64,000 nucleotides of DNA, from contig OX442425.1 in assembly GCA_949361645.1 (NCBI GenBank), positions 1,354,000 through 1,417,999 on the forward strand, written 5' to 3'. The stretch's first letter is position 1. Each line of letters opens with the position of its first letter. Positions 1 through 10,829 of this stretch are shown here, piece by piece. Under the pieces are notes generated by a model, which made no database searches, was not told the DNA's origin, and worked only from the letters and a program-made list of their open reading frames with translations. This DNA is from Spongilla lacustris (lineage: Eukaryota; Porifera; Demospongiae; Spongillida; Spongillidae). The position numbers and the translations under genes were made by a program.

Positions 1-406
1 GTATGCATGTATGTGTGTGTATGGAAAGCTTTCCAATGCTACAGTGTAAGTGGTACTAGTACATAGCCCCTATTTCATCTAGGGAGCATTGCAAACATAG
101 GTTGGGAAGCCTTGCATATGGTGACAGTGAATATTATTGCACTGGAAAGTTTACATAAGACTAGCAGCTTCACAGCACCATGGCTATACATCAGAAGGAC
201 AGCACTATCAAGCACATACATGTAGGAAGGTATTAAAGAGTGGGGGGGTGAAAATTAATGGGCGTGTGTGGGAGGGGGGGGGGGGGGGGGGCAGAGTGAC
301 CTGACCTATATGTTGTAATTTTTAGGATGGTGTGTAGCACTCCCTTATACATATGGTACTTAATAAAGGTCGAGTTTGCACAGTATGCTAGTGGCATTGT
401 GCTACA
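1..406. other. Left flank of the RAG1-like element, no gene seen
   Basis: No coding exon is recognisable here. The stretch holds a run of 18 G at about 274-291 and ordinary AT-balanced sequence. It ends in the TGTATG copy that abuts the transposon. Confidence 0.6.
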
Positions 407-412
407 TGTATG

Positions 413-441
413 TCACGGGTGTTCCGGAGAGGACATTTACG
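413..441 (+). repeat. Left terminal inverted repeat with 12-spacer RSS-like layout
   Basis: TIR TCACGGGTGTT at 413-423. Taking CACGGGT (414-420) as heptamer-like, exactly 12 bp separate it from ACATTTACG (433-441). That 9-mer matches the vertebrate nonamer ACAAAAACC at 5 of 9 positions including the leading ACA. The heptamer keeps CAC. Only the motif match to the right end is directly seen; the signal function is inference. Confidence 0.55.
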
Positions 442-808
442 GATATTTAGATGTCCAATTGCACATTTACGTAAAAATGATGTTGCTAGCTAATTAACGC
501 GCTACCATTTTCAAGGCCTGTTTCTGCTACTACCCAGTTTCACTATGCCTTTATATTGATAATTCCATGCATAGTAACACACTAAGCACAAACCCAAATC
601 AACTGCTCACATGTCCATCGCGTTTCAACATAAGGCGCAACGCTTTTAGTAATCACGTGCTGCTTAATTCGTTTAGAGGGCATCTTTTGGCGGGCTATTT
701 GTGCGGCTCTCGGACTTCCAGGTGAGTTGTGACGATATAATACAGAATCTAGAGGCATTGTAGAATGATTTAAGCTGGACCCCGTCTCGAGACGCGATAT
801 CTAGGACA

Positions 809-815
809 TATAAAA
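809..815 (+). promoter_or_regulatory. TATA-box candidate upstream of the RAG1-like gene
   Basis: TATAAAA lies about 60 bp before the chosen ATG at 873, a plausible core-promoter distance with a short leader. It sits inside the element, so the transposon would carry its own promoter. Sequence match only. Confidence 0.4.
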
Positions 816-872
816 TCGCAGTCGAAATCTTTGAATAATTATCAACACTTCGGTTTTTATAGATGCTTTGCG

Positions 873-3800
873 ATGGAGTTTCATTGCAGACAGCTTACAA
901 AACATTGCAGGGTCTGCGGTGGGAGGTTGGTGGTGGGTAAGAAGTCCAAAAGAACCATTTACAGCTCCCTATCCTACAAAACGGAGCTCAAATTAGCCTT
1001 CGGTATTGATGTGATTGTTGATCACATCGAGATCCACCCACCATCATTTTGCAAACCGTGTAAGCTAAGTATGGATAGGGTGTTACACGCTTCGAGGCAG
1101 AACAAGCTAGTACCGTTCAGAAGTTTGGTCACGCCCAACAAGTGGAAAGCCCACACTGCAGACAAGTGTGAAGTGAGTGAAGAGCATGCAAATTATACTT
1201 AAAAAATGTCTAACTAAATTTCATTGCATGATCACATTTAGGTTTGCCAGCATTTTGAAGTTCTGATGAAAGGTGGTATGAAGAAAAAATGCGATAAAAC
1301 AAACGGCCAAACATCAAGTGAATCACTGCAGTCATTAGTTGCACATATTGGGCACATTGCACCCAACACCTTTAATTTCAACCAAGGTGTCCAGCTGGCT
1401 GCTACACAATCACTCTCTGCCATCAGCCATTTAAAGTGTCCACTCTGCCATTGTATTCTGCACAGACCAGTAGAGCTACCATGCCGAAGTCTTGTCTGTG
1501 CAGAATGCATCATAACATGTCTGACATTGTCAGCAAACAACACATGTCCCTGTTGTTATGACAACTCGCCTTTAACTGCTTCCAGCATAAATGCAGCTCC
1601 TGAAGTCATCTTGTCCCTCCTCAATGCTCCTCCATGTGGTGCTGAGGTAAACATGGCATCTGAAATTCAAAGAATGCTGTCTGAAAGCCCAGAGCCAAAT
1701 GTGTTGCAGATTCCAACTGGGGGTGGAAGAGTAAGTAAATTTGTATACAATTCATTATCATTTATTTCAGCCAATAACTCTTGTAAGGGTTACAAAAGGT
1801 CGAGGCCAAAGAAAAGCATCAAAACGAACTTTGCGTCGTCACCGCAAAGACCTTCATCATGTGAGGCGTATACTGAAAGATGATTGGTGCACTTTACTTT
1901 TTGAAGAGGTGAAACACCTTGACAAAGTAGCTAAAAAAAGGTTGCTAAGTGAGGCTGGCATCCAAATGGACATTCTACCTGAAAAAGGACTGGCTATGAA
2001 AGCTGACCTGTCCATACCATGGAGAAAACTTCGTAAGATTAGAAGGTTACTAATGGTAGAAAATAATTGTTAACTAGTGCCATGTTTTGTGTATCCACTC
2101 CATAATTACCTTAATTCCTAAAACACCATGCATATTGTAGGTGGTTGAAAGGATCTGGATTATCTCTTCCAAGTGAGAGAAAGATGCGCAGCATTGCAGC
2201 ACAGCAAATTGATGACAATCTGGAATCTGAAGTAGCCCCATTCGCTTTCCCACTTGATTCTGGTGGAGAAGAGCTGCGCGCCGCTGCACATGTCTTTATT
2301 CCTAACCTTCAAAGAAAAATATTCCAACTCTTGGAAGAGAATGAGAGGTTAGCGAGCAAATACACAACAATAAGTTATTAATGAATACATATAATAGGAA
2401 TGGAATGCTGACATGGCACAATGGTGCTATACCATCTACAGAAATCTGGATAAAACTAGGTGGTGACAAAGGTGGAGGATCATTTAAATCGAATTTCCAA
2501 ATTGTCAACACACGAGCACCCAATTCCATTTATAGTACATGTGTTTTTTCATGTTTTGAAGCTCCAGATAGCATCACAAATCTTCACGTAGCTCTTGATC
2601 GATACCAAGCTCAAGTCAATGCTCTCCAAGGCATGAAATGGAGGTAAATATGCGTATGCTTTTTTAATTAATGCATATTAAAATTAATACCCCATTACAG
2701 GAACTACACATTGCGAGTATTTATGCATGGTGATTATGAGTATCTCGGTGGTATTTATGGAATATCAGGAGCAAGTGGTAAGCTGATTTGCTACACCATT
2801 AATGTTGCCATATTGTTTATCCATAGGTCGCCAACCATGCATGTTCTGCACAATAACAAGCAATGAAATTCAGAAGCCTCCTTCCAAGCGACAAAAAAGC
2901 CCAAACAGATGTGTTGAATCCATCATCAGTTGGAACCAGAAGTTCCTACAAGCGGGTGGAGATGCAAAAAAAGTCAAGAATTTCATGAATTGCATATCAA
3001 AACCATTTTTTAACATACCATTAACACAAGTAGGTTTTCAAGGTGTGATCATACTAGTTGCATGATTTTGATTCCCATGCAGGTATGTTTGCCCGGGCTT
3101 CATATTACACAAGGCTTATTTACGAAGCTTTATTTACTGTTTGAGAATGCCTGCCACCAATTGGATGCTAAGCTAGCATTGGGTTACCAAGGTAACTGTG
3201 ACAACATGTCATCCAATTTTGTGGCATACATTAAAGCAAGTCATGATCTCAATAAAGCAAAGGATGATTTTGAAAAAGCTACAGAAATGCTTACTCAGCT
3301 ACAACAGAACACAACTTACTTCTCCATTGTGATAGGTCAAGCCAATCCAATAGTTCAAAGTCTTCAGGAACTATCAAAACAATCCATGATTGAAGTACAG
3401 CAAGCAGTAAGTAGAAAAAAAATTCTGCTCCATATAAAATATATGCTGTAAATGCACATCAGGAAAGGAAGGTACTTGACATTGAAAAGATCATCAAAGA
3501 AGGCTTTAAGTTACATGATGGTCCGTTCGTGAAAGGTCTTGATGTAGCACTTCAGAACATTGGAGTGGAGCGCCAGCAATACTTTGGGGGCACCTTTGTG
3601 GGTAACCACATTCACAAGACTTTAAAGGTCGGACAATTACAACTGTACTTAACTTATGTACATGTTTATCATTATACAGCCAACTAACCTGAAACTCTTG
3701 TGCTCGTCTATAAAAAATGTGGCCCAGCAGTATCCTGTTCTCCTCATGGATGCTCAGCAGGTTGCAGACACATTTGAAGGGGCATTTGCTAGGCTTGGAG

Positions 3801-4234
3801 CATGCCACTCCATCTATGACCAAAGTTTTGTAACAGATGAGAAATGTGCAGAGTTAGGTAATAGCAACATGATGTCACAGTGGATAAGTATTAACTATGT
3901 GATATTTTTCACAGATAAAGCTATTGTTTCCTTCATGGACTACTTTCGAACCAATTTCCCCAATGAGAATATCTCACCCAAAATGCACCTATTGGAGGAT
4001 CACACAGTGGAGTGGGTGAGAAGGTATAACTTTGGATTTGGCATGCTGGGTGAACAGGGTGCTGAATCGATTCACCGGCGTTTCAACGAACTGAACACCA
4101 CCTACAGTTCAATCAGAAACAAAGAAAAGAGGCTACTGTGTGTCGTCAAAGAGCACTTAGTAAGTATTTCGCCAGACTCAATCAGTGCTCAGCCACCACC
4201 CACAAAGAGAGCAAAACGCGCTGCTGCAGTATAG
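873..4234 (+). CDS. RAG1-like transposase, 11 exons, 927 aa
   Basis: Exons are 873-1172, 1242-1730, 1771-2045, 2141-2347, 2398-2643, 2701-2777, 2827-3029, 3083-3406, 3463-3627, 3680-3857 and 3915-4234. All ten introns are GT-AG, and the exons sum to 2784 nt with no stop until the TAG. The N-terminus follows the RAG1 pattern: CRVCG, then HPPSFCKPC, then W..H...C.VC split across exons 1 and 2, then a C3HC4-like RING at about residues 165-206 (CPLC, CRSLVC, CPCC). The transposase part has candidate catalytic D447 (GGDKGG), D517 (HGDYE, followed by GASG..PC..C like the RAG1 zinc-binding insertion) and E872 (GEQGAES, aligning with the RAG1 E962 region and followed by RRFNELN, compare RRFRKMN). A basic tail PPPTKRAKR may be a nuclear signal. 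A 33-bp in-frame optional intron starting GTAAGT near 4161 is possible. The protein probably cuts and joins the element's own ends in the nucleus. Domesticated use is not excluded. Confidence 0.83.
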
Positions 4235-4701
4235 TGGATTTATACTCACCTACACTCCCTTCATACATTCAGCACACTAAACTCAGTTCAAAGTTCCCTA
4301 CACCCGACCGCACGCACTTGACAATATTTGCACGTTACTTTTTAAGCACATAAATCGCGTCTCAGAAAAAGAGTAACATAAAACGAAAGCTCGATCTACG
4401 TACAATACCCTTGTAAAAGTCGTTTCTCAACTGGAAGTGCCTACGTTGGACAGTAACTAGTTTTGTAAACGTACCTCCGCGTAAGTAGGCCGCTTTTGAA
4501 CGACGCTTCTCAAGACCGAAACCATCTTTGATGCCCAAACACACCTTGTTCAGTAGAGCACAGGTTCATCTTCAACAATACCTCGTCTAAAAGGTCACCA
4601 CGTGTTCCATTCAGTAACTGTACAGCGAATTCCAACGGGTACAAATCATTACAACCGTTGCTAGGTGAGGTAAACGTCATTTCAAAATTTCGGGGCGTAG
4701 G

Positions 4702-4741
4702 TCTGAATGTCCACCTTTTCAATGGATTGAAACACCCGTGA
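4702..4741 (-). repeat. Right terminal inverted repeat with 23-spacer RSS-like layout
   Basis: Read inward on the minus strand, the TIR is TCACGGGTGTT (4741-4731). After heptamer-like CACGGGT (4740-4734) come 23 bp and then ACATTCAGA (4710-4702). The shared block GGACATTYA lies at 431-439 on the left and 4712-4704 on the right, with 7 and 18 bp between it and the TIR. The 11-bp difference is one helical turn. Confidence 0.55.
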
Positions 4742-4747
4742 TGTATG

Positions 4748-5082
4748 CTTGTGAGTTAGTGATTTGGTGCTTATTGTGTAGTGTAGTGCTGCTGTGCTAA
4801 TATGGTGCTGTGCTTGTGACATAGTGCTATGGTGCAGTGCATGTGAAATAGTCATGGTGCAGTGACTGTGAAGTGGTGGGGGCCATTGCCACATACTTAC
4901 TTTTGTTGGAGTGGGGGCATTGCCCCCCCCCCCCCCCCCCCTGAAACACACACCCCCACCTTTTAATATGGGCTTGATGTATAGCTATGGTGCTGTGCTT
5001 GTGAAGAAAGCGGAGAAACAGTTTGGTGTAGTCAGCTATGTAAATTTCCCGCATTGGAAAGTTTTCTATTGCTTTGCACTTT
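4748..5082. repeat. Degenerate GTGCTGTGCTTGTGA repeats and C run
   Basis: Short, imperfect repeats of a word close to TATGGTGCTGTGCTTGTGA recur, for example around 4801 and 4986. A run of about 20 C lies at 4921-4940. No coding potential is seen. Confidence 0.5.
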
Positions 5083-5952
5083 TCAACACACACATGCACA
5101 CACACATGCACACACACATACGCACACATGCACACACACATACGCACACATGCACACACACATACGCACACATGCACACACACATACGCACACATGCACA
5201 CACACATACGCACATATGCACACACACATGCACATACGCACACATGCACACACACATACGCACACATGCACACACACATACACACACATGCACACACATA
5301 CGCACACATGCACACACACATACGCACACATGCACACACACATACGCACACATGCACACACACATACGCACACATGCACACACACATACGCACACATGCA
5401 CACACACATACGCACACATGCACACACACACGCACACATGCACACGCACACATGCACACGCACATACACACACATGCACACACACATACGCACACATGCA
5501 CACATACGCACACATGCACACATACGCACACATGCACACACACATACGCACACATGCACACACACATGCACATACGCACACATGCACACACACATACGCA
5601 CACATGCATACACACATACGCACACATGCACACACACATGCACATACGCACACATGCACACACACATACGCACACATGCACACACACATACACACACATG
5701 CACACACATACGCACACATGCACACACACATACGCACACATGCACACACACATACGCACACATGCACACACATACGCACACATGCACACACACATACGCA
5801 CACATGCACACACACACGCACACATGCACACGCACACATGCACACGCACATACGCACACATGCACACACACATACGCACACATGCACACACATACGCACA
5901 CATGCACATATGCACACATGCACACACACACATACGCACACATGCACACACA
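5083..5952. repeat. 22-bp CA-rich minisatellite
   Basis: About 40 near-identical units of roughly 22 bp built on CATACGCACACATGCACACA. Occasional units lose the CG or gain CACATG blocks. The array is stop-free in several frames on both strands only because of its composition, so long reading frames across it are not genes. Confidence 0.95.
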
Positions 5953-6632
5953 ATCAGTATGTACCTGTACAGAAATGGTGTGGGAACAAGTGTACGAAAA
6001 GAAAAGGTAATACCGTAGCGAAGATGTATTGATTAATGTAACATGCAATATAAATATTATAACCTTACAAGCCTGATTTTGCTGGACGCTGTCCCATAGG
6101 TACATGTCCATGTACAGTTACATGTACCATAGATGTGCCTACGATAAATATATAATATTCATTATGTGCACCTCAGAGGTGACAACAATAGGGCATTGTA
6201 TGCTGTGTAAACTGAGGTTATCCTAATCTGATTTTAGCTGGCTACAGTCCACGTATAGAACTACGTGTACCAAAGAAGCTAACACCTACATGTACATGTA
6301 TGTGGCATGGGCCTTTTGTGCCTGATGCCATAAACTTTACATGATGGGAGGGGGGGTGGAGTGTGCTTTGGGCCTGATGCATAAAGTCCTGGTACTTTTT
6401 CTCTAGGGTTCAATATCAAGAGTTGTGTTAAAAGTCTGTTTGGGACTGTTTCTATGAAGATGAGGCGACATATTACTCAAGGACACTCCTGTTATTTATT
6501 TTTGTACTGGGGAAGAGCAGCACCAGGAACCCAATGCTGAGACTGACCATCCAGAGTGTTCAACACCTCCAGGGGTATCCACCTTAGGCTCAACAAATTT
6601 ACTTTTTAAAATACCCCTACGTTCCACTCTGC
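5953..6632. other. Intergenic, nothing recognised
   Basis: No gene or element ends recognised. Nested TACATGTA palindromes occur around 6100-6130 and 6290. Confidence 0.5.
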
Positions 6633-6669
6633 TCAACTGGCATGCACTTCTTCATCAAGCAAACCAGAT

Positions 6670-6930
6670 GGGCAGGTGTGTTGAGTGTACCAAAGGCAGG
6701 CACACGTGTCCAGTTCTAGCAATGGAGGCCTACAGATAATGCTGCCACTGTTCCACTCACTCCTCCTCCACTTCAAAGATGGGATGCCACTCACATCTAA
6801 GAACTTCCGCTCCACCTTCCTATCCCTGGTATGGTGGAGCAATGTGGCTACAATCCAGCCAAATACAACACTTACAGTAACTGCCAGAGCAGGCCTTATC
6901 ACTGACACCATTCAAAAGTGCATATGTTAG
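6670..6930 (+). other. Short open segment, possible relic exon
   Basis: About 80 codons are open here with ordinary amino-acid composition and no simple repeat. No start codon context, splice partner or known motif is convincing. It may be a decayed exon or chance. Confidence 0.2.
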
Positions 6931-7684
6931 TAATAGCAATAGCAGAAGAGGACAAATTGTGTATGTTTTAAATGCACATTACATGTTCGCACTAACCACA
7001 CACTGTGCACGCGCAGAGACATCAGTTTGGGGTCCGTTTTCGGCCTGCTGCCAGCAAGCATTGGCATAACCATAGATATTAGATATTAAAGTAAGACATA
7101 GGAGGGGGGGGGGGGGGGGGGGGGATATGCTTTTAACCTGATGCGCTTTGGCCTAGTGATAGACTACAGAGGATACACATAAAGCTTTTATTTTAACAGA
7201 AATGAAAGCATTGGGATAGTGCTATTCCATTGGTGAAGCCCCCGCGAAGGTGCTTTGCAGGTTTAAAAATTAAAGCGCTTTATGTGACGGTGTAGTACTA
7301 CTGACTCTGGCCTGGCCATACACATGTATGCAGACAAAGATTCAAAATACGGCACATGTAGATTTGATGTTAATCGATCTAGGTAAGGCTGAAAATATGC
7401 CTACGTAGGTCGCAACTGTACTGGAAAGTGCCAGTTGCTACGTTTTTAATATAAACGTATCAGTGTACGTGCCTATTAGCCGTCGCGCTTCATTCATCGA
7501 GCTGCAAGCAGGCTAAACGAACACGATAAGGAAAACAACCCACCACTATATAGGTCAAAAGCGTTCATGACGATCGACATCATTATATATTGTGTCCCTC
7601 TTGACAGTCGAGACCTACGGTACTTGAGTAGTCAAATTCCTATCGTACTTTTGTATCAGGCTAGAAGCTGGCAGCAAACATATT
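6931..7684. other. Intergenic with a 21-G run
   Basis: A poly-G tract lies at 7104-7124. No gene is recognised in the rest. Confidence 0.5.
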
Positions 7685-7693
7685 GGGCTCTCC

Positions 7694-8281
7694 TAGTCTC
7701 GTACCCAGACTCAAACGTACGTAAGCATTATCGCTAACAGTATAATACAGCGTACATAGGGTCTGGCCAACAAGTCGAAGAACGTTGTTCTAGAGAATGT
7801 AATTGGAATGTTCGATAATTAGGGTTGTCATAGCAACGATACGTCATCACGATAAAACGTGAGGTTTGTTTAAGCAGATCGGTCTTGCTTAAGCTACGGA
7901 GAGAAAAGGCTACAACCGCAATGATACTCTCAGAGTGGTGAACGCGATGGGCTGGAAAGCGATTCACGACAGATTTTAGACGTACTTCGTAATGAGTCCT
8001 TCCACATTGAAATGGCTTTCCCTTCGTTTTAGACACGTGTCCATATATCACAACCTTAGCCGCGCACGCACGACCAAGCACCAGGCTCCTCTCTGAAGTG
8101 TGGAATGCTATTGGAATCTAATTACCGTGACGTCACGCGGGCTCTCGATTCTGATTGGAGCGCCAACATTCCGGCGCACCAGAACAACTTCGATCGACTT
8201 GTTGGCCAGACCCTCTGTACGTGATGTTATACTGTAAGCGATAATCATCGTTACGTACATTTGGGTCTGGGTACGAGACTA
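7694..8281. mobile_element. Mutator-like miniature element, family 1
   Basis: Terminal inverted repeats of about 85 bp begin TAGTCTCGTACCCAGAC and run to GGTCTGGCCAACAAGTCGA. The flanks GGGCTCTCC (7685-7693) and GGGCGCTCT (8282-8290) match at 7 of 9 positions, as for an aged 9-bp target duplication. Long TIRs plus 9-bp duplications are typical of Mutator-like elements. No transposase is encoded; the internal 400 bp show no recognised gene. Confidence 0.75.
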
Positions 8282-8290
8282 GGGCGCTCT

Positions 8291-8813
8291 TCCCGAACCC
8301 CGCCAGACTGCGGTTATTTATTGGTGTAGTTAAGTTCTATCTTCAACTAAATTAATTAACTTATGTGTTTTGTTAATTAATGTTCAATTAATATCAATAT
8401 TGGTGAATAATTCTGGCAGATGACGCAAGGTATTACGCAATGACATATTTTGATGAATAAATTATGCGCGGTAGAAATTAATTTTTTGTCTTGATTTTAG
8501 TTCAACAACGATTAATGGAATAATTTTTCAAATTACATATTCATGATCAGACCGATTTATAGGACATTCTAAAAGTGTTTAAAATTCAATTTGAAATAAA
8601 AAGCAAGATGACCGCCTATGTGTATGGGCCATTTCTGGATATGTAAACACTCCCAATGACAACACTGCGCACACTTCACATACATACATACACATCCATA
8701 ATTATGCAAAGAGATTGTGATAACATGATCAGTGGGCTGAGCACACACACGCATCACGCACACACTTGCACATACAAAGAGAATGATAACTGGAGAAGTG
8801 ACCAGTCTGTTGT
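8291..8813. other. Intergenic, AT-rich, nothing recognised
   Basis: TTAATTAA-rich sequence without a gene or element ends that I can recognise. Confidence 0.5.
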
Positions 8814-8817
8814 TTAG

Positions 8818-9098
8818 ATGGTAGGTCTAAACATTCCAATGACACAGCTAACATACACTCTTTCCAGGGCTGTTGCCGCCAGTATACGGTTGCACAGTTT
8901 TAACTGGACCACTTTCCCCACAAGTGTCTTGATTTTTACAGGTCCAGCAACTGGGGCTTCATTTTGTTGTGCTGCTTCATCCCTCTTGTGCCAAATGGCT
9001 TCCAGTTCAGCTAGCATGTTAGATGATGAGGGAGTGGCCTGAGGTATGGAGGAAGAGAGAAGAGTGCTATGTACCATTATGAGGCTGTTCACCAGCAA
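8818..9098 (-). other. Possible coding segment of unknown kind
   Basis: About 90 codons are open on the minus strand with a natural-looking composition (residues such as MLAELEAIWHKRDEAAQQNE). The opposite strand is also open for 74 codons, which weakens the case. No family is recognised and splice sites are uncertain. Confidence 0.22.
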
Positions 9099-9830
9099 AG
9101 TAGGAGGGATGGAGGAAGGAGAGAAGGGGGAGGAGGATACGGGGCCATAGCCAGATTTACGAGGGGGTCGGGGGTCGGATGTGTGTGAATAAATATACTT
9201 AGAGGGACCCTATCGGGACCTACGTTAGTAGGTACTATGCAGGATTTGAAGTGTCATGAATACGATTAGCAAAACACCAGATTCCATTATTGCCGATGCG
9301 CCGTAGAGTCAGTTGGAATTTAGCGAGCGTATTTGGATACAGCCAACGATTACCTACAATGTAGTAAAACTGCCGACGCTTAGAAAGCTCAGACAACAGA
9401 GATAACGCTCACTCGTTCCCACACTAGAACCTGAAAACATGGTTCCTTCTTCTTCCGGATCTGATAAGATAAGATTCGCTCGGATAAGAGGTTTATTGCA
9501 TTGTATCTTCCTCACGATTGAAGCGTAATGTTTGCGGTTATGAAAAGGAACTGTAGGAAATAAGTTAGAAACTTTCTGCCGAATTTGTTTGGTATTATTA
9601 CTTACCTATTTTGAGTTATACTGAACACAATTTCGATCTTTAGCTAACTTAGTTATGTTAACACATAGCCCACAACAGATTTTATTAGCTCTGATGGAGG
9701 TCATGGCCAGAAGCCACTGAAGTACTATTCCAAAGCTCCCTGGCCCTATTAGCTGCACCGGAAGCACGTGTACATGTACATGCATAAGAGTAGAAGCCAT
9801 TTTTTGACGAAAGTTGTGTACTAAGACGAG
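9099..9830. other. Intergenic, nothing recognised
   Basis: A purine-rich patch near 9100-9170 and otherwise unremarkable sequence. Confidence 0.5.
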
Positions 9831-9837
9831 TCGCAAG

Positions 9838-10096
9838 ATGAATGCGAGGAGCGTAACAGTATTCAAGAAGCGCATGAAACAAAGAAGGCTTGCGACAGGG
9901 AGACAAAGCCGATTTTGAAAGTAAGAAGGGTAGCATGAAGGCCCAATATACTGGCTTGATCCGGAACGTAACAAGGAGCGTGAAAGCCTACTACGATCAA
10001 AATCGAGAACTGATTTTAGCCTCCAAACAAGCTCACTATCAGGCAAATCCAAAGGAAAAGAAATCCTACGAGGTAGGAGTATACCGTTTGGGTGCG
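9838..10096 (+). pseudogene. Basic YQANP-type repeat protein fragment
   Basis: A frame from ATG 9838 breaks after about 26 codons. A second frame continues to about 10075 with KAYYDQNRELILASKQAHYQANPKE (two pieces of a basic, tyrosine-rich repeat). Such YQANP repeats occur at the start of large repeat-associated proteins in sponges and cnidarians; this is a recollection, not a search. A GTAGG splice-donor-like site follows. The frameshift and short length point to a relic. Confidence 0.35.
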
Positions 10097-10238
10097 CAAG
10101 GGAACTAGTCTCGTACCCAGACCCAAATGTACGTAACGATGATTATCGCTTACAGTATAACATCACGCTGTATTATATTATACTGTAAGCGATAATGCTT
10201 ACGTACGTTTGGGTCTGGGTACGAGACTACAAGGGAAC
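10097..10238. repeat. Perfect 9-bp target duplication around a miniature element
   Basis: CAAGGGAAC is present at 10097-10105 and again at 10230-10238, immediately outside the element termini. Confidence 0.9.
10106..10229. mobile_element. Mutator-like miniature element, family 1, short copy
   Basis: A 124-bp near-perfect palindrome starting TAGTCTCGTACCCAGAC and ending with its reverse complement. It uses the same termini and inner sequence (TATCGCTTACAGTATAA) as the 588-bp copy at 7694-8281. The perfect 9-bp duplication fixes both ends and shows recent insertion. Confidence 0.9.
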
Positions 10239-10829
10239 GGTATATCCTTTGCGTGTGTTCTTGCAAGTCGTCTGCGATTTACAATGTTATTTGCATCCCC
10301 CCATGTAAGCTCAGTACGCTATGCAATCTGGCCGATGGCCTGCTGGTAGGACCATTTATAAGTGAGTTCTGTTCAGTGCATGGTTGCTGCTTTATTAACG
10401 GGAATATCCTTCACAAATGCGTGACCACTGGTGGTCCCCACCAGACTGACTAGAGCAAATCAGCTAGGTGCTGCATGTTCATTTAAGCTGCACTGGTAAC
10501 CCCATAACTCATGTCTCTCCCATGACAGAGCATTTTTGGAACTAACCCCATAGTAGTTGATACAAAGCTTTGTTCTTGACATGGCCACAAGCACTGCTGC
10601 TCAGGGGAAGGTATATTGTTTTCATTCAAATATGTGTGTCTGCCAGATGTGAGCTGTTCTTGGCCAATGTTATTAGGTGGAGATAGAGAAGAGGACATCC
10701 CATTAGGATGAGTGGACCACTCTGGAAGGGTGGGTGTATGTGTATGTTTGTGTGTGCTATGTCCAACGGATATGTTGCCGAGTTATCTGTACAGGTGTGA
10801 TGTTGTGCTTGCTATCCCCTCCTTTGCTC
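10239..10829. other. Intergenic, nothing recognised
   Basis: No gene or element recognised. The pyrimidine satellite begins at about 10830. Confidence 0.45.

Larger units (their letters stand above)
413..4741 (+). mobile_element. Complete RAG1-like (N-RAG/Transib-type) DNA transposon
   Basis: The element is defined by perfect 11-bp terminal inverted repeats, TCACGGGTGTT at 413-423 and its reverse complement at 4731-4741. A direct repeat TGTATG flanks it on both sides (407-412 and 4742-4747), read here as a target-site duplication. Inside lies one spliced gene (873-4234) whose product joins a RAG1-like N-terminal region to a DDE transposase. Transib and RAG elements usually make 5-bp duplications and have termini starting CAC. 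Here CAC follows one T, and the 6-bp duplication could be 5 bp plus a chance match, because ATGTATG-like words are common in this genome. The architecture matches the N-RAG-TP type elements reported from Aplysia. No second gene (RAG2-like) is visible in the remaining sequence. Confidence 0.82.

Noticed and set aside
4827..6111. Long reading frames of 295-374 codons over the CA-rich array
   Set aside because: They exist on both strands and in several frames and translate only His/Thr/Ala or Cys/Val/Met repeats; compositional artefact of a 22-bp minisatellite.
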